Origin: Clostridium tertium
GTDB lineage: Bacteria; Bacillota; Clostridia; Clostridiales; Clostridiaceae
Reading direction: 5' to 3'
Length of the DNA: 64,000 bases
Assembly: GCF_017873245.1 (NCBI RefSeq)
Contig: NZ_JAGGJY010000014.1
Location: 1 to 64,000 of the forward strand
Numbering within the stretch: the stretch's first letter is position 1; the number at the start of each line of letters is the position of its first letter. Both the position numbers and the translations under genes were made by a program. A model generated the notes under the pieces. That model worked only from the letters and a program-made list of their open reading frames with translations. It had not been told where the DNA came from and did not search any database. Positions 1 to 8,636 of the stretch are shown here, in pieces.

Positions 1-471
1 GTTAAATCAATACTATAACTTATATAAAAATTACATACTATATATAGTATGTAATTTTTATATAAGTTACTTAAATATTCACTTTATTTATATATTATCA
101 ATTACTTAGATATTTTATTAAAAAGTTAAATCTTTACTATAACTTATATATTCGTGATTTTAATAAATTTATGTATATATCTAGATAATAATACGCTAGT
201 TTTACTTCTAATTTTAAACTAAGGATGAAAAAAAATAAAGATATAAGTATGGTAAAAAAGAGTTTTTTATGAGTATTTAACCAAAAAGTTAAAGAATTTA
301 TAAGATATATAAATAAAATTGTATTAAGAATAGTATAAACTTATAATAATAAGATTTTTAATTTATGCAAAAGTCTTATTTTTTATAAATATATAGTTAA
401 ATAAGCAAATGTAATATATAATTATATTAGGGAAAATGTGGTATATAATTTACTGGAAAGAGGGTAGGAAA
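1..471. other. AT-rich intergenic region at left edge
   Basis: No open reading frame or RNA gene is visible before the CPBP protease. The stretch is very AT-rich and contains a long palindrome at its left end plus a degenerate second copy of that palindrome's left flank at 125-150 (24 of 26 bases match 1-26). A ribosome site lies just before the gene at 472. Otherwise I see nothing in it. Confidence 0.6.
16..69. repeat. Perfect 54-bp palindrome
   Basis: The left arm 16-42 is the exact reverse complement of 43-69, with no spacer. The sequence is almost pure A/T. As RNA it would form one long hairpin that could end transcription in both directions for a gene left of the window. It could also be the end of a decayed repeat, since the flank 1-26 recurs at 125-150. 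Confidence 0.75.
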
Positions 472-1353
472 ATGAAAGGAAAATTAAAAAGTTTTTTTGC
501 AGCAATTGGGTATTTATTTGTAACCTTTGGAATTCAATTAATAGTATCAATGATTGGAGGAATATTAGTTGGAGTTATATATGCAATTAAAAATATAGAT
601 GAAATATCTACAAATGCTCCAAATGTTGATGAGATAACTAATCAAATGCTAGGAGCAACAAACTATATTTTATTAGCATCGTCAATAATAACAGTATTAG
701 TATTCTTATTAATATATAAGATAAGAAAGAAGAGTTTTAAGGAAGAGTTACAAATAGTTAAAACTGTTAAAATAAATCTTTTAATGGGGGTAACTTTAGG
801 GATAAGTGCATGGTTATTTAATGCTGGTGCATTAAGTCTAGTTCAAGAAGCAGGATTATTTAAAGATCATTTTTCTATTATGGAAAATCTTCTAGCACCA
901 TTAAGTGAAGGTAATATATTTATTGCTTTATTAACAGTAGGTATAATAGCACCATTTACAGAAGAGTTTATGTTTAGAGGTGTTATATTTAAGACTTTAA
1001 ATAAAAATATATCGGTTTTATGGACAATAATTATTCAAGCTGTATTCTTTGGGATTTTCCATGGTAATTTTATTCAAGGTACTTATGCTACATTATTAGG
1101 TTTAGTGTTTGGATATATAACATATAAAACAAAATCACTATGGCCAGCTATAATAATGCATATGGTTAATAATAGTATAGCTACTTTATCACCATATATT
1201 TTGAAAAATGTTCCATCATTAACAAGTATTCTTATAAGTTTTGTAATAGTTGGAGCTATAGGGATAATAATATCACTTTATTTTGTTAATAAGAAAAATA
1301 TTAGCTATGAAAGTGATACAATTAATTTTAATGATTATAGAAATTTAAATTAG
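472..1353 (+). CDS. CPBP family intramembrane glutamic metalloprotease
   Basis: This is a polytopic membrane protein of the CPBP (Abi, CAAX-protease/bacteriocin-processing) family. The three family motifs are visible: TEEFMFRG (the EExxxR motif, near residue 164), FGIFHG (FxxxH, near 195) and HMVNN (HxxxN, near 230), each in a hydrophobic stretch. An ATG at 472 follows AGGGTAGGA at a normal distance. The upstream in-frame ATG at 436 adds 12 residues without a better ribosome site, so I prefer 472. The gene stands alone and ends at a terminator. Substrate and role are unknown; members process prenylated or peptide substrates or give bacteriocin immunity. The C-terminal tail is hydrophilic and unremarkable. 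Confidence 0.9.
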   Translation: MKGKLKSFFAAIGYLFVTFGIQLIVSMIGGILVGVIYAIKNIDEISTNAPNVDEITNQMLGATNYILLASSIITVLVFLLIYKIRKKSFKEELQIVKTVKINLLMGVTLGISAWLFNAGALSLVQEAGLFKDHFSIMENLLAPLSEGNIFIALLTVGIIAPFTEEFMFRGVIFKTLNKNISVLWTIIIQAVFFGIFHGNFIQGTYATLLGLVFGYITYKTKSLWPAIIMHMVNNSIATLSPYILKNVPSLTSILISFVIVGAIGIIISLYFVNKKNISYESDTINFNDYRNLN

Positions 1354-1361
1354 TGTTTATT

Positions 1362-1396
1362 AGGAGTTATTTTTAAATAACTCCTTTTATATTTTT
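1362..1396 (+). terminator. Intrinsic terminator after CPBP gene
   Basis: A 9-bp perfect stem (1362-1370 with 1377-1385) and 6-base loop are followed by a T-rich run. Confidence 0.85.
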
Positions 1397-1552
1397 TAGT
1401 TTTTTAGTTTTTGATTAAGGATGTAGGGGAATTGACTTAAAGAGAAATCACGTAGTAAGAAAATTTATATATGACTAATCTTCCTTACAAAATACAAATT
1501 AGATTTGTTATACTTGAATAATAATAATAAATGTTATAAAATGATATTAAAA

Positions 1553-1582
1553 GATAACAAATGATAATAAATGATAACAAAT
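1553..1582 (+). promoter_or_regulatory. Three tandem 10-bp repeats, candidate DeoR operator
   Basis: GATAACAAAT, GATAATAAAT and GATAACAAAT lie head to tail at exact 10-bp spacing, 40 bp before the deoR-type gene. A looser copy sits at about 1541. DeoR-family repressors commonly bind direct repeats set one helical turn apart, so autoregulation is a reasonable inference. AT-rich context makes chance repeats possible, but two identical and one nearly identical decamer in register is unusual. Confidence 0.5.
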
Positions 1583-1623
1583 AAAATTAGTTTTATAGGG
1601 TAAGTGAGGGGATTTGTTTGTTT

Positions 1624-2382
1624 ATGGAAGAAAGACTAGAAGATATATTAGAAATGCTTAAGAGAGATGGGAAAGTAAGAGTAAAAGACTTAAGTGAAAA
1701 ATTTAATGTTTCGGAAGGTATGATTCGTAAGGATTTAAGTAAGTTGGAGCAACATGTAAATATAAAAAGAACATATGGTGGTGCAATTTTAGAAAGAAAA
1801 ATAATTCATAATGATAATACTACTTCAAGAATAATAAGTAATATAGAAGAAAAAGAAAAAATTGCAAGGTTGGTCATGGATGAAATTGAAGAAAATGATG
1901 TAATATTTATGGATATTTCAAGTACTAATTATACAGTTGCAACAATGATGACAGGATTTACAAAGAATATAACCCTAATAACAAATATGAATAGAATTGC
2001 AATGGCATTTGATTCGATACCTAATGTAGATATAATACAATTAGGCGGAATGTATAATAAGAAAACAGGCGGAACTGTTGGGGCATTTACTGTAAATGAA
2101 ATCAAAAAATTCAAAATTGATAAAGCTTTTATTGGAGCTGGTGGAATTAATATAGAAGACAATTTTGTAAGTAACTTTAATTTGGATGAAGTTAGTACAA
2201 AAGAAGCTATTATAAAAGCAAGTAAAAAAAGATATTTAATTACTATTAATGAAAAATTTTATAATGATGGATCATATAAATTCTGTGAATTAGGTGATGT
2301 TGATTATATAATTACAGATAAGAAACCAGAAGAAAATATAATTGATGGCTTATCAAAATATAATGTAAAAGTGATATATTAA
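1624..2382 (+). CDS. DeoR/GlpR family transcriptional regulator
   Basis: The protein has the N-terminal DeoR winged helix (about residues 1-55: VRVKDLSEKFNVSEGMIRKD followed by the GGA-containing wing) and a C-terminal DeoRC sensor domain that normally binds a sugar phosphate. Length about 252 aa is typical. GTGAGGGGA precedes the start; ATG 1624 and TTG 1618 are both possible and I chose the ATG. The next gene, a HAD phosphatase, follows after 27 bp and probably forms an operon with it. This pairing suggests control of a sugar-phosphate pathway, but no catabolic enzyme or transporter is adjacent, so the inducer cannot be told. Confidence 0.92.
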   Translation: MEERLEDILEMLKRDGKVRVKDLSEKFNVSEGMIRKDLSKLEQHVNIKRTYGGAILERKIIHNDNTTSRIISNIEEKEKIARLVMDEIEENDVIFMDISSTNYTVATMMTGFTKNITLITNMNRIAMAFDSIPNVDIIQLGGMYNKKTGGTVGAFTVNEIKKFKIDKAFIGAGGINIEDNFVSNFNLDEVSTKEAIIKASKKRYLITINEKFYNDGSYKFCELGDVDYIITDKKPEENIIDGLSKYNVKVIY

Positions 2383-2409
2383 ATATAATAATTAGGAGTG
2401 ATCAAGCGT

Positions 2410-3195
2410 ATGATAAAATTTATAGCATCAGATATGGATGGAACATTGCTAAATGAGAATAATGAAATAAATAAGGAGTTTTTTGATATTTTTCATAAGC
2501 TTGTTGAAAAAGACATAATATTTGCAGCTGCAAGTGGAAGACAATATTATAACTTATTAAAAAGATTTGAAAAAATAAAAGATAATATGATGTTTATAGC
2601 TGAAAATGGAACTTTTGTAGTATATAAAGGTGAAGAAATTCTTGTTAATGCTTTAGATAAAAATGTTGCATTAGAACTTATTAAAATAGGTAGAACTATA
2701 GAGAATGCTCATGTTATAGTATGTGGCAAAAGATCAGCTTATATAGAAAGTAATGAATCGAGATTAGTAGAACAAACAGAAAAATATTATGAAAGATACG
2801 AAATAATTGATGATTTAACTAAGGTAGAAGATGACATATTAAAGGTAACAATATGTGATTTTTCAGGATCTGAATTTAATAGTAATAAGTATTATAATGA
2901 ATATAAAGACAAGCTTCAAGTAACAGTGTCAGGAGAAATATGGCTTGATATAACTGCTAAAGGGGTCAATAAAGGGGTTGCAATAAATAAAATTCAAGAG
3001 ATGTTAGATATTGATCATAAAGAAACAATGGTATTTGGAGATTATCTTAATGATTTAGAAATGATGGGTAGTGCTTATTATAGTTTTGCAATGGAAAATG
3101 CACATGATGATTTAAAGAAGGTATCAAGATTTATTGCAAGAAGTAATAATGATAATGGAGTAGTAGAAGCTATAAAAGAAGTTGTAGGTATATAA
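2410..3195 (+). CDS. Cof-type HAD-IIB family hydrolase
   Basis: Cof-like phosphatase of the haloacid dehalogenase superfamily. Motif I with the nucleophile, DMDGTLL, begins at residue 7. The GDYLNDLEMM motif that binds magnesium is near residue 217. The IIB cap lies between them. About 261 aa is normal. The ribosome site AGGAG at 2394-2398 overlaps a GTG at 2398, so ATG 2410 is the better start. These enzymes dephosphorylate sugar phosphates or cofactors such as pyridoxal phosphate or flavins. The exact substrate is not evident. It is likely cotranscribed with the DeoR regulator and ends in a strong terminator. Confidence 0.92.
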   Translation: MIKFIASDMDGTLLNENNEINKEFFDIFHKLVEKDIIFAAASGRQYYNLLKRFEKIKDNMMFIAENGTFVVYKGEEILVNALDKNVALELIKIGRTIENAHVIVCGKRSAYIESNESRLVEQTEKYYERYEIIDDLTKVEDDILKVTICDFSGSEFNSNKYYNEYKDKLQVTVSGEIWLDITAKGVNKGVAINKIQEMLDIDHKETMVFGDYLNDLEMMGSAYYSFAMENAHDDLKKVSRFIARSNNDNGVVEAIKEVVGI

Positions 3196-3201
3196 AATTT
3201 T

Positions 3202-3232
3202 AAAAGGGGCTCGTGAAACGAGCCCCTTTTTT
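3202..3232 (+). terminator. Strong intrinsic terminator
   Basis: A perfect 13-bp stem (3202-3214 with 3218-3230) containing GGGGCTCG, a 3-base loop and a T run end the deoR-HAD operon. It may also work in reverse for the convergent amylase gene. Confidence 0.95.
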
Positions 3233-3320
3233 AAATAAGAAATTAACTTTTTTAAGAAATAGAGCTTACTTGAAATTGAGTGAATTTTATATTAAATAGA
3301 TTTCTGAGATTGCATCATTT

Positions 3321-5105
3321 TTACTTTACTTCTTCTAATAATACAATACCATTGCTATCAGCTTTGACAGTAACTTTACCATCTTTAACTGTATATTTCT
3401 TGCCATTATAGAAATCTCTTATAGATGTAGAGTTTTCCCATACAGATGATAAATCTATAATAGCTTCATTAGAAACACCAGTTGCAACAACAACTTTATC
3501 ATTAAAATCATTTTTATTATAAAATCTGCTAAATGTATAAGGAGAAGTTTGAATTTCTTTATGTTCTCCTGCACCTACTGAAATATGATTTGATCTAAAC
3601 TTACCAATTTTTTGCCAGTGAGATAGTACATCTTTATCTACATTATCCCAATTCATATCTGATCTTGAAGGTTGATCTTTAGCAGTTGTTACAGTATTAG
3701 TTGAAGGTTTACGATTTGATTCATCACCGTAATAAATTTCTATACCACCAGGAGTTAATATAAGTTTTGTGCCTAAATTTATCATATTACCTCTAGTTAA
3801 TCCTGTATCATGAGATGAGATATAGCTTAAAACATTAAATGAAGGATCGGAGTTTATTTTATCTGCATATTCAGAATAAATTTCTTCTAGTGAATCTAAG
3901 CTATCTCCTTTTGGAAATTTAAAGTTTATGATTGAATCAAATCCGTTATTGTAATATTCATTTTTATCAAGTCCTTGTCCAAAAACTTCACCTGTCATCC
4001 AAAAATCATCGGTCCATTTAGCACCAGGTTTATCAGGATTTTTTTCTCTCCAAGTTTTTAGAGCTTTATTTGATTCTTCTTTTAATTCTTGCCATCTATA
4101 CATATCTATATGTTTAGCAGTATCACATCTAAAACCATCTATTCCAAACTCTTCTACCCAAGCAGATAGCCACTTTATTATATATTCTGAAGGAGCTATA
4201 TTTAAGTTTTCTCTATATTTTTCAGCAGCTGGAATTATCCATTTATCATTTTTTTCTGTAATGTCTTTTGCCCATTTAGTTTTAAGTATTGGTGGAATAT
4301 TTACAGGATTTGTAGATTCTGTTTTTATATCTGGTAATCCAGAAAGATTCATGCTTATATCATTTGAACCACCAGGTGTATATCCAGGTAGTCCAGCTCG
4401 TATCCAATCAGTTCCCCACCATTTAGCCCATTCTTCTTTATGTCCTGAATAATCAACTATAGTTTTATTATAAGTATCAAAGTTTTCATTTTCACTAGGA
4501 GTCCAGTTAGAAATATCTACTGTATCATTTTTAAGTGGTGAAAACTCATAATCAGACATATCTTTTAAAGTAGAAAATCCAGTATGATTCATTACAACAT
4601 CTAAAACAATTCTTATTCCTTTTGAGTGAGCTAAGTCAACAAATTCTCTTATTTCTTGAGCAGTACCCATATTTTTGTCTATTGAAGTCCAATCTAAAGC
4701 ATAGTACCCATGATAACCATAATGAGCAAAGGAGCCATTTGAGTCTCCAGAGATAAATCCATGTATCTGTTCTACAGGAGATGTAAGCCAAATTGCATTG
4801 ATTCCTAAATCATCAAAATATCCTTCTTTCAATTTTTTAGTTAAACCCTTAATATCTCCCCCATGAAAAGTTCCAACGGTTGATCCTTTAGAATCTACAC
4901 TAATTCTTCCATATGAATTATTATTAGATTTATCACCATCATAAAATCTATCAGTCATTACAAAGTAAAGACTAACATTATCCCATGAAAATGCTTTGCT
5001 CTCAAGAGTCTTATCATTTTTTGTAAATAGGTTAAAGGGAATTATTATAGCAATTAAAGCTAAAATTATTGATATAGATAAATAAATTATTTTTTTCTTC
5101 TTCAT
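3321..5105 (-). CDS. Extracellular GH13 alpha-amylase
   Basis: Family GH13 alpha-amylase that hydrolyses starch-type alpha-1,4-glucans outside the cell. The N-terminus (KKKK followed by about 20 hydrophobic residues) is a signal peptide or membrane anchor, and no lipobox cysteine is seen. The GH13 signature blocks are intact: DVVMNH at 169-174, GFRCDTAKH at 324-332 with nucleophile Asp328, GEVFGQG with acid/base Glu373, and SHDTGL with Asp433. A C-terminal beta-domain follows. The middle region resembles MalS-type amylases. The start has a very good ribosome site, AGGAGGGG. The gene is monocistronic and convergent with the HAD gene. Confidence 0.93.
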   Translation of the reverse strand: MKKKKIIYLSISIILALIAIIIPFNLFTKNDKTLESKAFSWDNVSLYFVMTDRFYDGDKSNNNSYGRISVDSKGSTVGTFHGGDIKGLTKKLKEGYFDDLGINAIWLTSPVEQIHGFISGDSNGSFAHYGYHGYYALDWTSIDKNMGTAQEIREFVDLAHSKGIRIVLDVVMNHTGFSTLKDMSDYEFSPLKNDTVDISNWTPSENENFDTYNKTIVDYSGHKEEWAKWWGTDWIRAGLPGYTPGGSNDISMNLSGLPDIKTESTNPVNIPPILKTKWAKDITEKNDKWIIPAAEKYRENLNIAPSEYIIKWLSAWVEEFGIDGFRCDTAKHIDMYRWQELKEESNKALKTWREKNPDKPGAKWTDDFWMTGEVFGQGLDKNEYYNNGFDSIINFKFPKGDSLDSLEEIYSEYADKINSDPSFNVLSYISSHDTGLTRGNMINLGTKLILTPGGIEIYYGDESNRKPSTNTVTTAKDQPSRSDMNWDNVDKDVLSHWQKIGKFRSNHISVGAGEHKEIQTSPYTFSRFYNKNDFNDKVVVATGVSNEAIIDLSSVWENSTSIRDFYNGKKYTVKDGKVTVKADSNGIVLLEEVK

Positions 5106-5228
5106 ATTACCCCTCCTAGAAATATCCTAAGTTGAATTTAACACAGTTCATTTATGACAACAATTGCAAATGGTAAGTGTTAGATATATTTGGACGGGAG
5201 TACAAAAATATAAATTCAATTTTGTATT

Positions 5229-5418
5229 ATTTTGCGAAGCAAAATAGTGAAGAGTGAAATAGTTAATAGGGAAAAAGTTAAGGAGAAAATCCTTACAGGA
5301 TTTTTTTGAATAAAAGGTGTTTTACACTTATAGATTAAATTTTACGTAGCAAAATATCCTAAGTTTTTCACTCTTTCACTCCTAACTTTTCACTAATAAA
5401 TTGCTTCGCAATTTATTA
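5229..5418 (-). repeat. Dispersed cloverleaf repeat, copy A
   Basis: Bounded by two palindromes, ATTTTGCGAAGCAAAAT (5229-5245) and ATAAATTGCTTCGCAATTTAT (5396-5416, 21 bp: arms ATAAATTGC and GCAATTTAT). Between them an imperfect outer stem of about 37 bp (5247-5284 with 5357-5393) encloses three hairpins: AAAATCC/GGATTTT, GTGT-TTT-ACAC and ATTTTACGTAGCAAAAT. Their order is reversed relative to copy E, so it is placed on the minus strand. It fills most of the gap between the amylase and rluF. Confidence 0.75.
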
Positions 5419-5484
5419 ATGTAGATTATTAATTCAAACAAATATATAATATAAAAATCAGAGATAGAAAGGATAATTTGTGCA

Positions 5485-6168
5485 GTGAGGATAAATAAAT
5501 TACTAAGTAATTATGGATATTGTTCAAGAAAAGAAGTAAGTAGATGGATTGAGGATAAAAGAATAATTGTTAATGGAAAGCTCTGTGAGCAAGGTCAATG
5601 GGTTGAGGAAAGTGATGAAATATTATTAGATGGTGAAAAAATAAAGCCTAAGGAAAAGGTATATATAGCATTAAATAAACCGCCAGGAATAGTTTGTACT
5701 TCTGCACGAGAGATAGATAATAATATAATTGATTTTTTGAATTACAAAGATTATGTTTTTCCAGTTGGAAGGTTAGATAAGGATTCTCAAGGGTTAATTT
5801 TAATGACAAACGACGGTGAATTAGCAAATAAAATATTATCTTCAGATAGTTATCATGAAAAAGAATATATTGTCACCATAGATAGAGAGTTTGACGATAG
5901 TTTCATTGAGGGAATGTCTAATGGGGTTGAGATATTAGGAACTATTACAAGACCATGTAAATTAAGAAGAATAGATAAAAATATATTTAGTATTATTTTA
6001 ACTCAAGGACTGAATAGGCAAATAAGAAGAATGACCAAAGCTTTTGGATATAATGTTATAAAGTTAGAGCGTATAAGGATAATGAATATTATGTCCAATG
6101 ATATAGAATTAGGACAATGGAAGTTTATAAATAAGGAAGTTATAAGTAAGCTTATAGATGAAATTTAA
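5485..6168 (+). CDS. rluF: 23S rRNA pseudouridine synthase RluF
   Basis: Isomerises a uridine in 23S rRNA to pseudouridine (U2604 in E. coli). The N-terminal S4 RNA-binding domain starts MRINKLLSNYGYCSRKE. The catalytic motif GRLDKDSQGL holds the essential aspartate near residue 101. The C-terminal GLNRQIRRM and KLERIRIMN motifs match RluF more closely than RluB or RluE. The start is a GTG at 5485 with AAAGGA upstream; no in-frame ATG suits better because the S4 motif begins immediately. At 227 aa it is shorter than E. coli RluF, lacking its C-terminal tail. A terminator-like palindrome follows. Confidence 0.9.
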   Translation: MRINKLLSNYGYCSRKEVSRWIEDKRIIVNGKLCEQGQWVEESDEILLDGEKIKPKEKVYIALNKPPGIVCTSAREIDNNIIDFLNYKDYVFPVGRLDKDSQGLILMTNDGELANKILSSDSYHEKEYIVTIDREFDDSFIEGMSNGVEILGTITRPCKLRRIDKNIFSIILTQGLNRQIRRMTKAFGYNVIKLERIRIMNIMSNDIELGQWKFINKEVISKLIDEI

Positions 6169-6213
6169 TGTAATATATAATAATTTTTTATAAAATAATA
6201 AAAAATCTTTTGG

Positions 6214-6238
6214 AATAGGACTATAGTCCTATTTTTTT
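6214..6238 (+). terminator. Terminator after rluF
   Basis: The perfect palindrome AATAGGACTATAGTCCTATT (6214-6233) is followed by seven T. The half-site AATAGGAC recurs at about 6259. Confidence 0.8.
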
Positions 6239-6356
6239 ATGACTATTTTTGAAGAAAATAGGACTTTAAAATTAAGTGAAAAAGTATAAAAATATAAATA
6301 GATGATTATTTAAAAAGGGGTAATGGGGAGATATTTGAAATTAAAGGAGGCTTAAT

Positions 6357-6836
6357 ATGAATTGTATTGAAATAGATGAAATTCTATCAACTACAGTGCT
6401 ATATGAAGGTTTTTTTAATTATAATGAATTCTTTAAAATATCAAAGGATAGCATACATAAGATTTTATCGATAGTTAATAAGCATAAAAATTATTGTAGT
6501 GATTCGGACTTGGATAAGAAGGAAGTATATTTAAAAAATATTGGAGATTCATTTTCACGAGATTTTATTTACAAATTTAATGACTATATTTCAATTAATA
6601 AAATAAAGTATCCTTCATATGGAAGAGAACTTATGTATTATGAGATTTATGAGATAATAGATTTTGAAAAGGAAATTGATAGATTAATACTCTTTGGTTC
6701 ATATGCAGGCAATGACGAGGAATTTATAGAAATATTTTTAAATGGGGTTAGTGTAAAAAATATAAAAATAAAGCTTGTAAATAAAAGTAATATTTGGCCT
6801 AATTCTTCAGAAATTATTTTTGAAAAGCATAATTAA
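6357..6836 (+). CDS. Hypothetical protein, 159 aa
   Basis: I do not recognise this protein. It has a very good ribosome site (AAAGGAGG, 6 bases before the ATG), normal clostridial codon use and its own terminators on both sides, so it is a real monocistronic gene. The product is soluble, acidic and rich in Ile, Asn, Lys and Tyr. It has no signal peptide, membrane segment or cysteine cluster. The second half, around LILFGSYAGNDEEF, looks like alternating beta strands. It lies between rluF and the cobalamin genes but nothing links it to either. Confidence 0.75.
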   Translation: MNCIEIDEILSTTVLYEGFFNYNEFFKISKDSIHKILSIVNKHKNYCSDSDLDKKEVYLKNIGDSFSRDFIYKFNDYISINKIKYPSYGRELMYYEIYEIIDFEKEIDRLILFGSYAGNDEEFIEIFLNGVSVKNIKIKLVNKSNIWPNSSEIIFEKHN

Positions 6837-6866
6837 GATTTATAACTATTAGGTTATTAATGGTAT

Positions 6867-6904
6867 ATCCGCAGTTTAAGTAGATTAAACTGTGGATTTT
6901 TTGT
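6867..6904 (+). terminator. Terminator after 159-aa hypothetical gene
   Basis: TCCGCAGTTTA pairs with TAAACTGTGGA (one G-T pair), followed by six T. Confidence 0.85.
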
Positions 6905-6931
6905 ATATGAAAATATAAAAATAGTGCTTTA

Positions 6932-6959
6932 TTGACTTTTAGATGAATTTTAATATATC
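6932..6959 (+). promoter_or_regulatory. Possible promoter of the cobT operon
   Basis: TTGACT at 6932 and TATATC at 6954 are 16 bp apart, 34 bp before cobT. No B12-box or other riboswitch core is seen here, in contrast to the btu operon. Weak -10 match, so tentative. Confidence 0.35.
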
Positions 6960-6992
6960 ATAACAAAAAGAAGTAGACGAGGGGGAGACGGC

Positions 6993-8102
6993 ATGAATCA
7001 TAGAGAAGTAGTTGAAAATGTAATAAAGAATATTGATGAAATAGATTATAAAGCTAAAGAAGAAGCAAGAAGAAGAGTAGATTCTTTAGCAAAGCCACTT
7101 GGAAGTTTAGGTAAACTTGAAGATATTGCTGTTAAATTATCTGGAGTAACAGGAAAAATAAAAAATAAAATAGAAAAAAAGTGTATAGTAATTTTTTCGG
7201 CAGATAATGGAGTTGTAGAAGAAGGAATAGCATCTGCTCCTCAATATGTAACATTAGCCCAAACTATTAATTTTTCGAAAGGACTGACAGGGGTTGCAGT
7301 TCTTGCAAAAGAGAATAATACTGATTTATTAGTAGTTGATATTGGTGTTGATTGTGAAGGTGAGATACCAGGAGCAATAAATAGAAAAATTAGAAGGGGT
7401 ACTAATAACATAGCAAAGGAAGCAGCTATGACTTATGATGAGTGTGTTGAAGGGATTTATATAGGTATTGATATGGCTAGAGAAGCTAAGAAAAAGGGCT
7501 ATGACATAATTGGTGTTGGGGAAATGGGAATAGGAAATACAACCACCAGTAGTTCTGTTTTAGCAGCTTTAATAAATTGTGAAATTGAAGACGTTGTAGG
7601 AAAAGGTGCTGGTTTAACAGATGAGGCTTTTGATAAGAAGAAGCAAGTAGTTAGGAAAGCGATAGAGTTAAATAAGCCTAATCCTAATGATCCAATTGAT
7701 GTAGTAGCTAAAGTTGGCGGATTTGATTTAGCTGGAATGGTAGGGGTTTTCCTAGGAGCTTCATATTATAAAATACCTGTTGTAATAGATGGATTTATAT
7801 CAGCAGTTGCTGCTTTAATAGCTACTAAACTAAATAAGTTTGTTAAAGATTATCTTATATCATCTCATTGCTCAAAGGAAATTGGATACAATATTGCAAT
7901 GGATAATATAGGATTAGAACCAATGCTTAATTTGGATATGAGACTTGGAGAGGGAAGTGGATGTCCAATAGCTTTTTCTGTAGTTCAATATGCATGTGCA
8001 ATGATGAATAATATGGCAACTTTTAGTGAAGCAGAAATAGATCCGAGTTATTTAGAAGAAGTTAAGGATAAAAAAAGTTATATTGTAGATAGGAGAATTT
8101 AA
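6993..8102 (+). CDS. cobT: Nicotinate-nucleotide-dimethylbenzimidazole phosphoribosyltransferase CobT
   Basis: Makes alpha-ribazole phosphate, the lower-ligand nucleotide of cobalamin, from nicotinate mononucleotide and a base. Family landmarks are LAKPLGSLGKLED near residue 32, the SADNGVVEEG motif, GVGEMGIGNTT near 176-186, and RLGEGSGCP, where Glu320 corresponds to the catalytic glutamate. Length 369 aa is slightly above the usual 350. The ribosome site is AGGGGGAG. It is the first gene of a tightly packed run (cobT-cobO-cobU-cobS): the cobO start codon follows the cobT stop directly. Confidence 0.97.
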   Translation: MNHREVVENVIKNIDEIDYKAKEEARRRVDSLAKPLGSLGKLEDIAVKLSGVTGKIKNKIEKKCIVIFSADNGVVEEGIASAPQYVTLAQTINFSKGLTGVAVLAKENNTDLLVVDIGVDCEGEIPGAINRKIRRGTNNIAKEAAMTYDECVEGIYIGIDMAREAKKKGYDIIGVGEMGIGNTTTSSSVLAALINCEIEDVVGKGAGLTDEAFDKKKQVVRKAIELNKPNPNDPIDVVAKVGGFDLAGMVGVFLGASYYKIPVVIDGFISAVAALIATKLNKFVKDYLISSHCSKEIGYNIAMDNIGLEPMLNLDMRLGEGSGCPIAFSVVQYACAMMNNMATFSEAEIDPSYLEEVKDKKSYIVDRRI

Positions 8103-8636
8103 ATGAATTTAGGACTTATTCATATATATTGTGGAAATGGAAAAGGAAAGACAACGGCGGCAATGGGATTAGGGGTAAGAGCTGCTGGTAGAGGATATAA
8201 GGTATTACTTACTCAGTTTTTAAAGGATAATGAATCAGGAGAATTAAAATCTATAGAGAAATTAAATGATAATTTTCATGTTCTTTTTGGTGAACCAATG
8301 AAGAAGTTTTTTAAGTATTTAAGTGATGAGGATAAACTAGATGTTATAAAAGAGCATAGAGAGAGATTTGAAGAAGTAACAAAAAAGGCTGTAGAAGAAG
8401 AATATGATTTATTAATAATGGATGAAATTATGGCATCATTAACATATGGAATACTTGAATTAGATAAAGTAGTAGACTTCCTAAAAAGTAAGCCTAAAAA
8501 TTTAGAGGTAGTATTAACGGGAAGAAATCCTGATAAAGTTTTAATTGAACTTGCAGACTATGTCTCTGAAGTACATCTAATAAAACATCCATTTGTAGAT
8601 AAAAAAGTTCTAGCAAGAATTGGAATAGAAAAATGA
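8103..8636 (+). CDS. cobO: Corrinoid adenosyltransferase CobO (CobA/BtuR type)
   Basis: Transfers the 5'-deoxyadenosyl group of ATP to the cobalt of reduced corrinoids. The P-loop GNGKGKTT at residues 11-18 is the variant typical of CobA/CobO/BtuR. The LLIMDEIMASL block and VVLTGRNPD strand follow as in the family. At 177 aa it is of usual length and lacks the long N-terminal extension of the Salmonella enzyme. It starts immediately after the cobT stop codon and its own stop overlaps the cobU start (ATGA), implying translational coupling. Confidence 0.95.
   Translation: MNLGLIHIYCGNGKGKTTAAMGLGVRAAGRGYKVLLTQFLKDNESGELKSIEKLNDNFHVLFGEPMKKFFKYLSDEDKLDVIKEHRERFEEVTKKAVEEEYDLLIMDEIMASLTYGILELDKVVDFLKSKPKNLEVVLTGRNPDKVLIELADYVSEVHLIKHPFVDKKVLARIGIEK

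Noticed and set aside
4261-4452. Plus-strand open frame inside the amylase gene
   Set aside because: Antisense to the conserved amylase core and without ribosome site.
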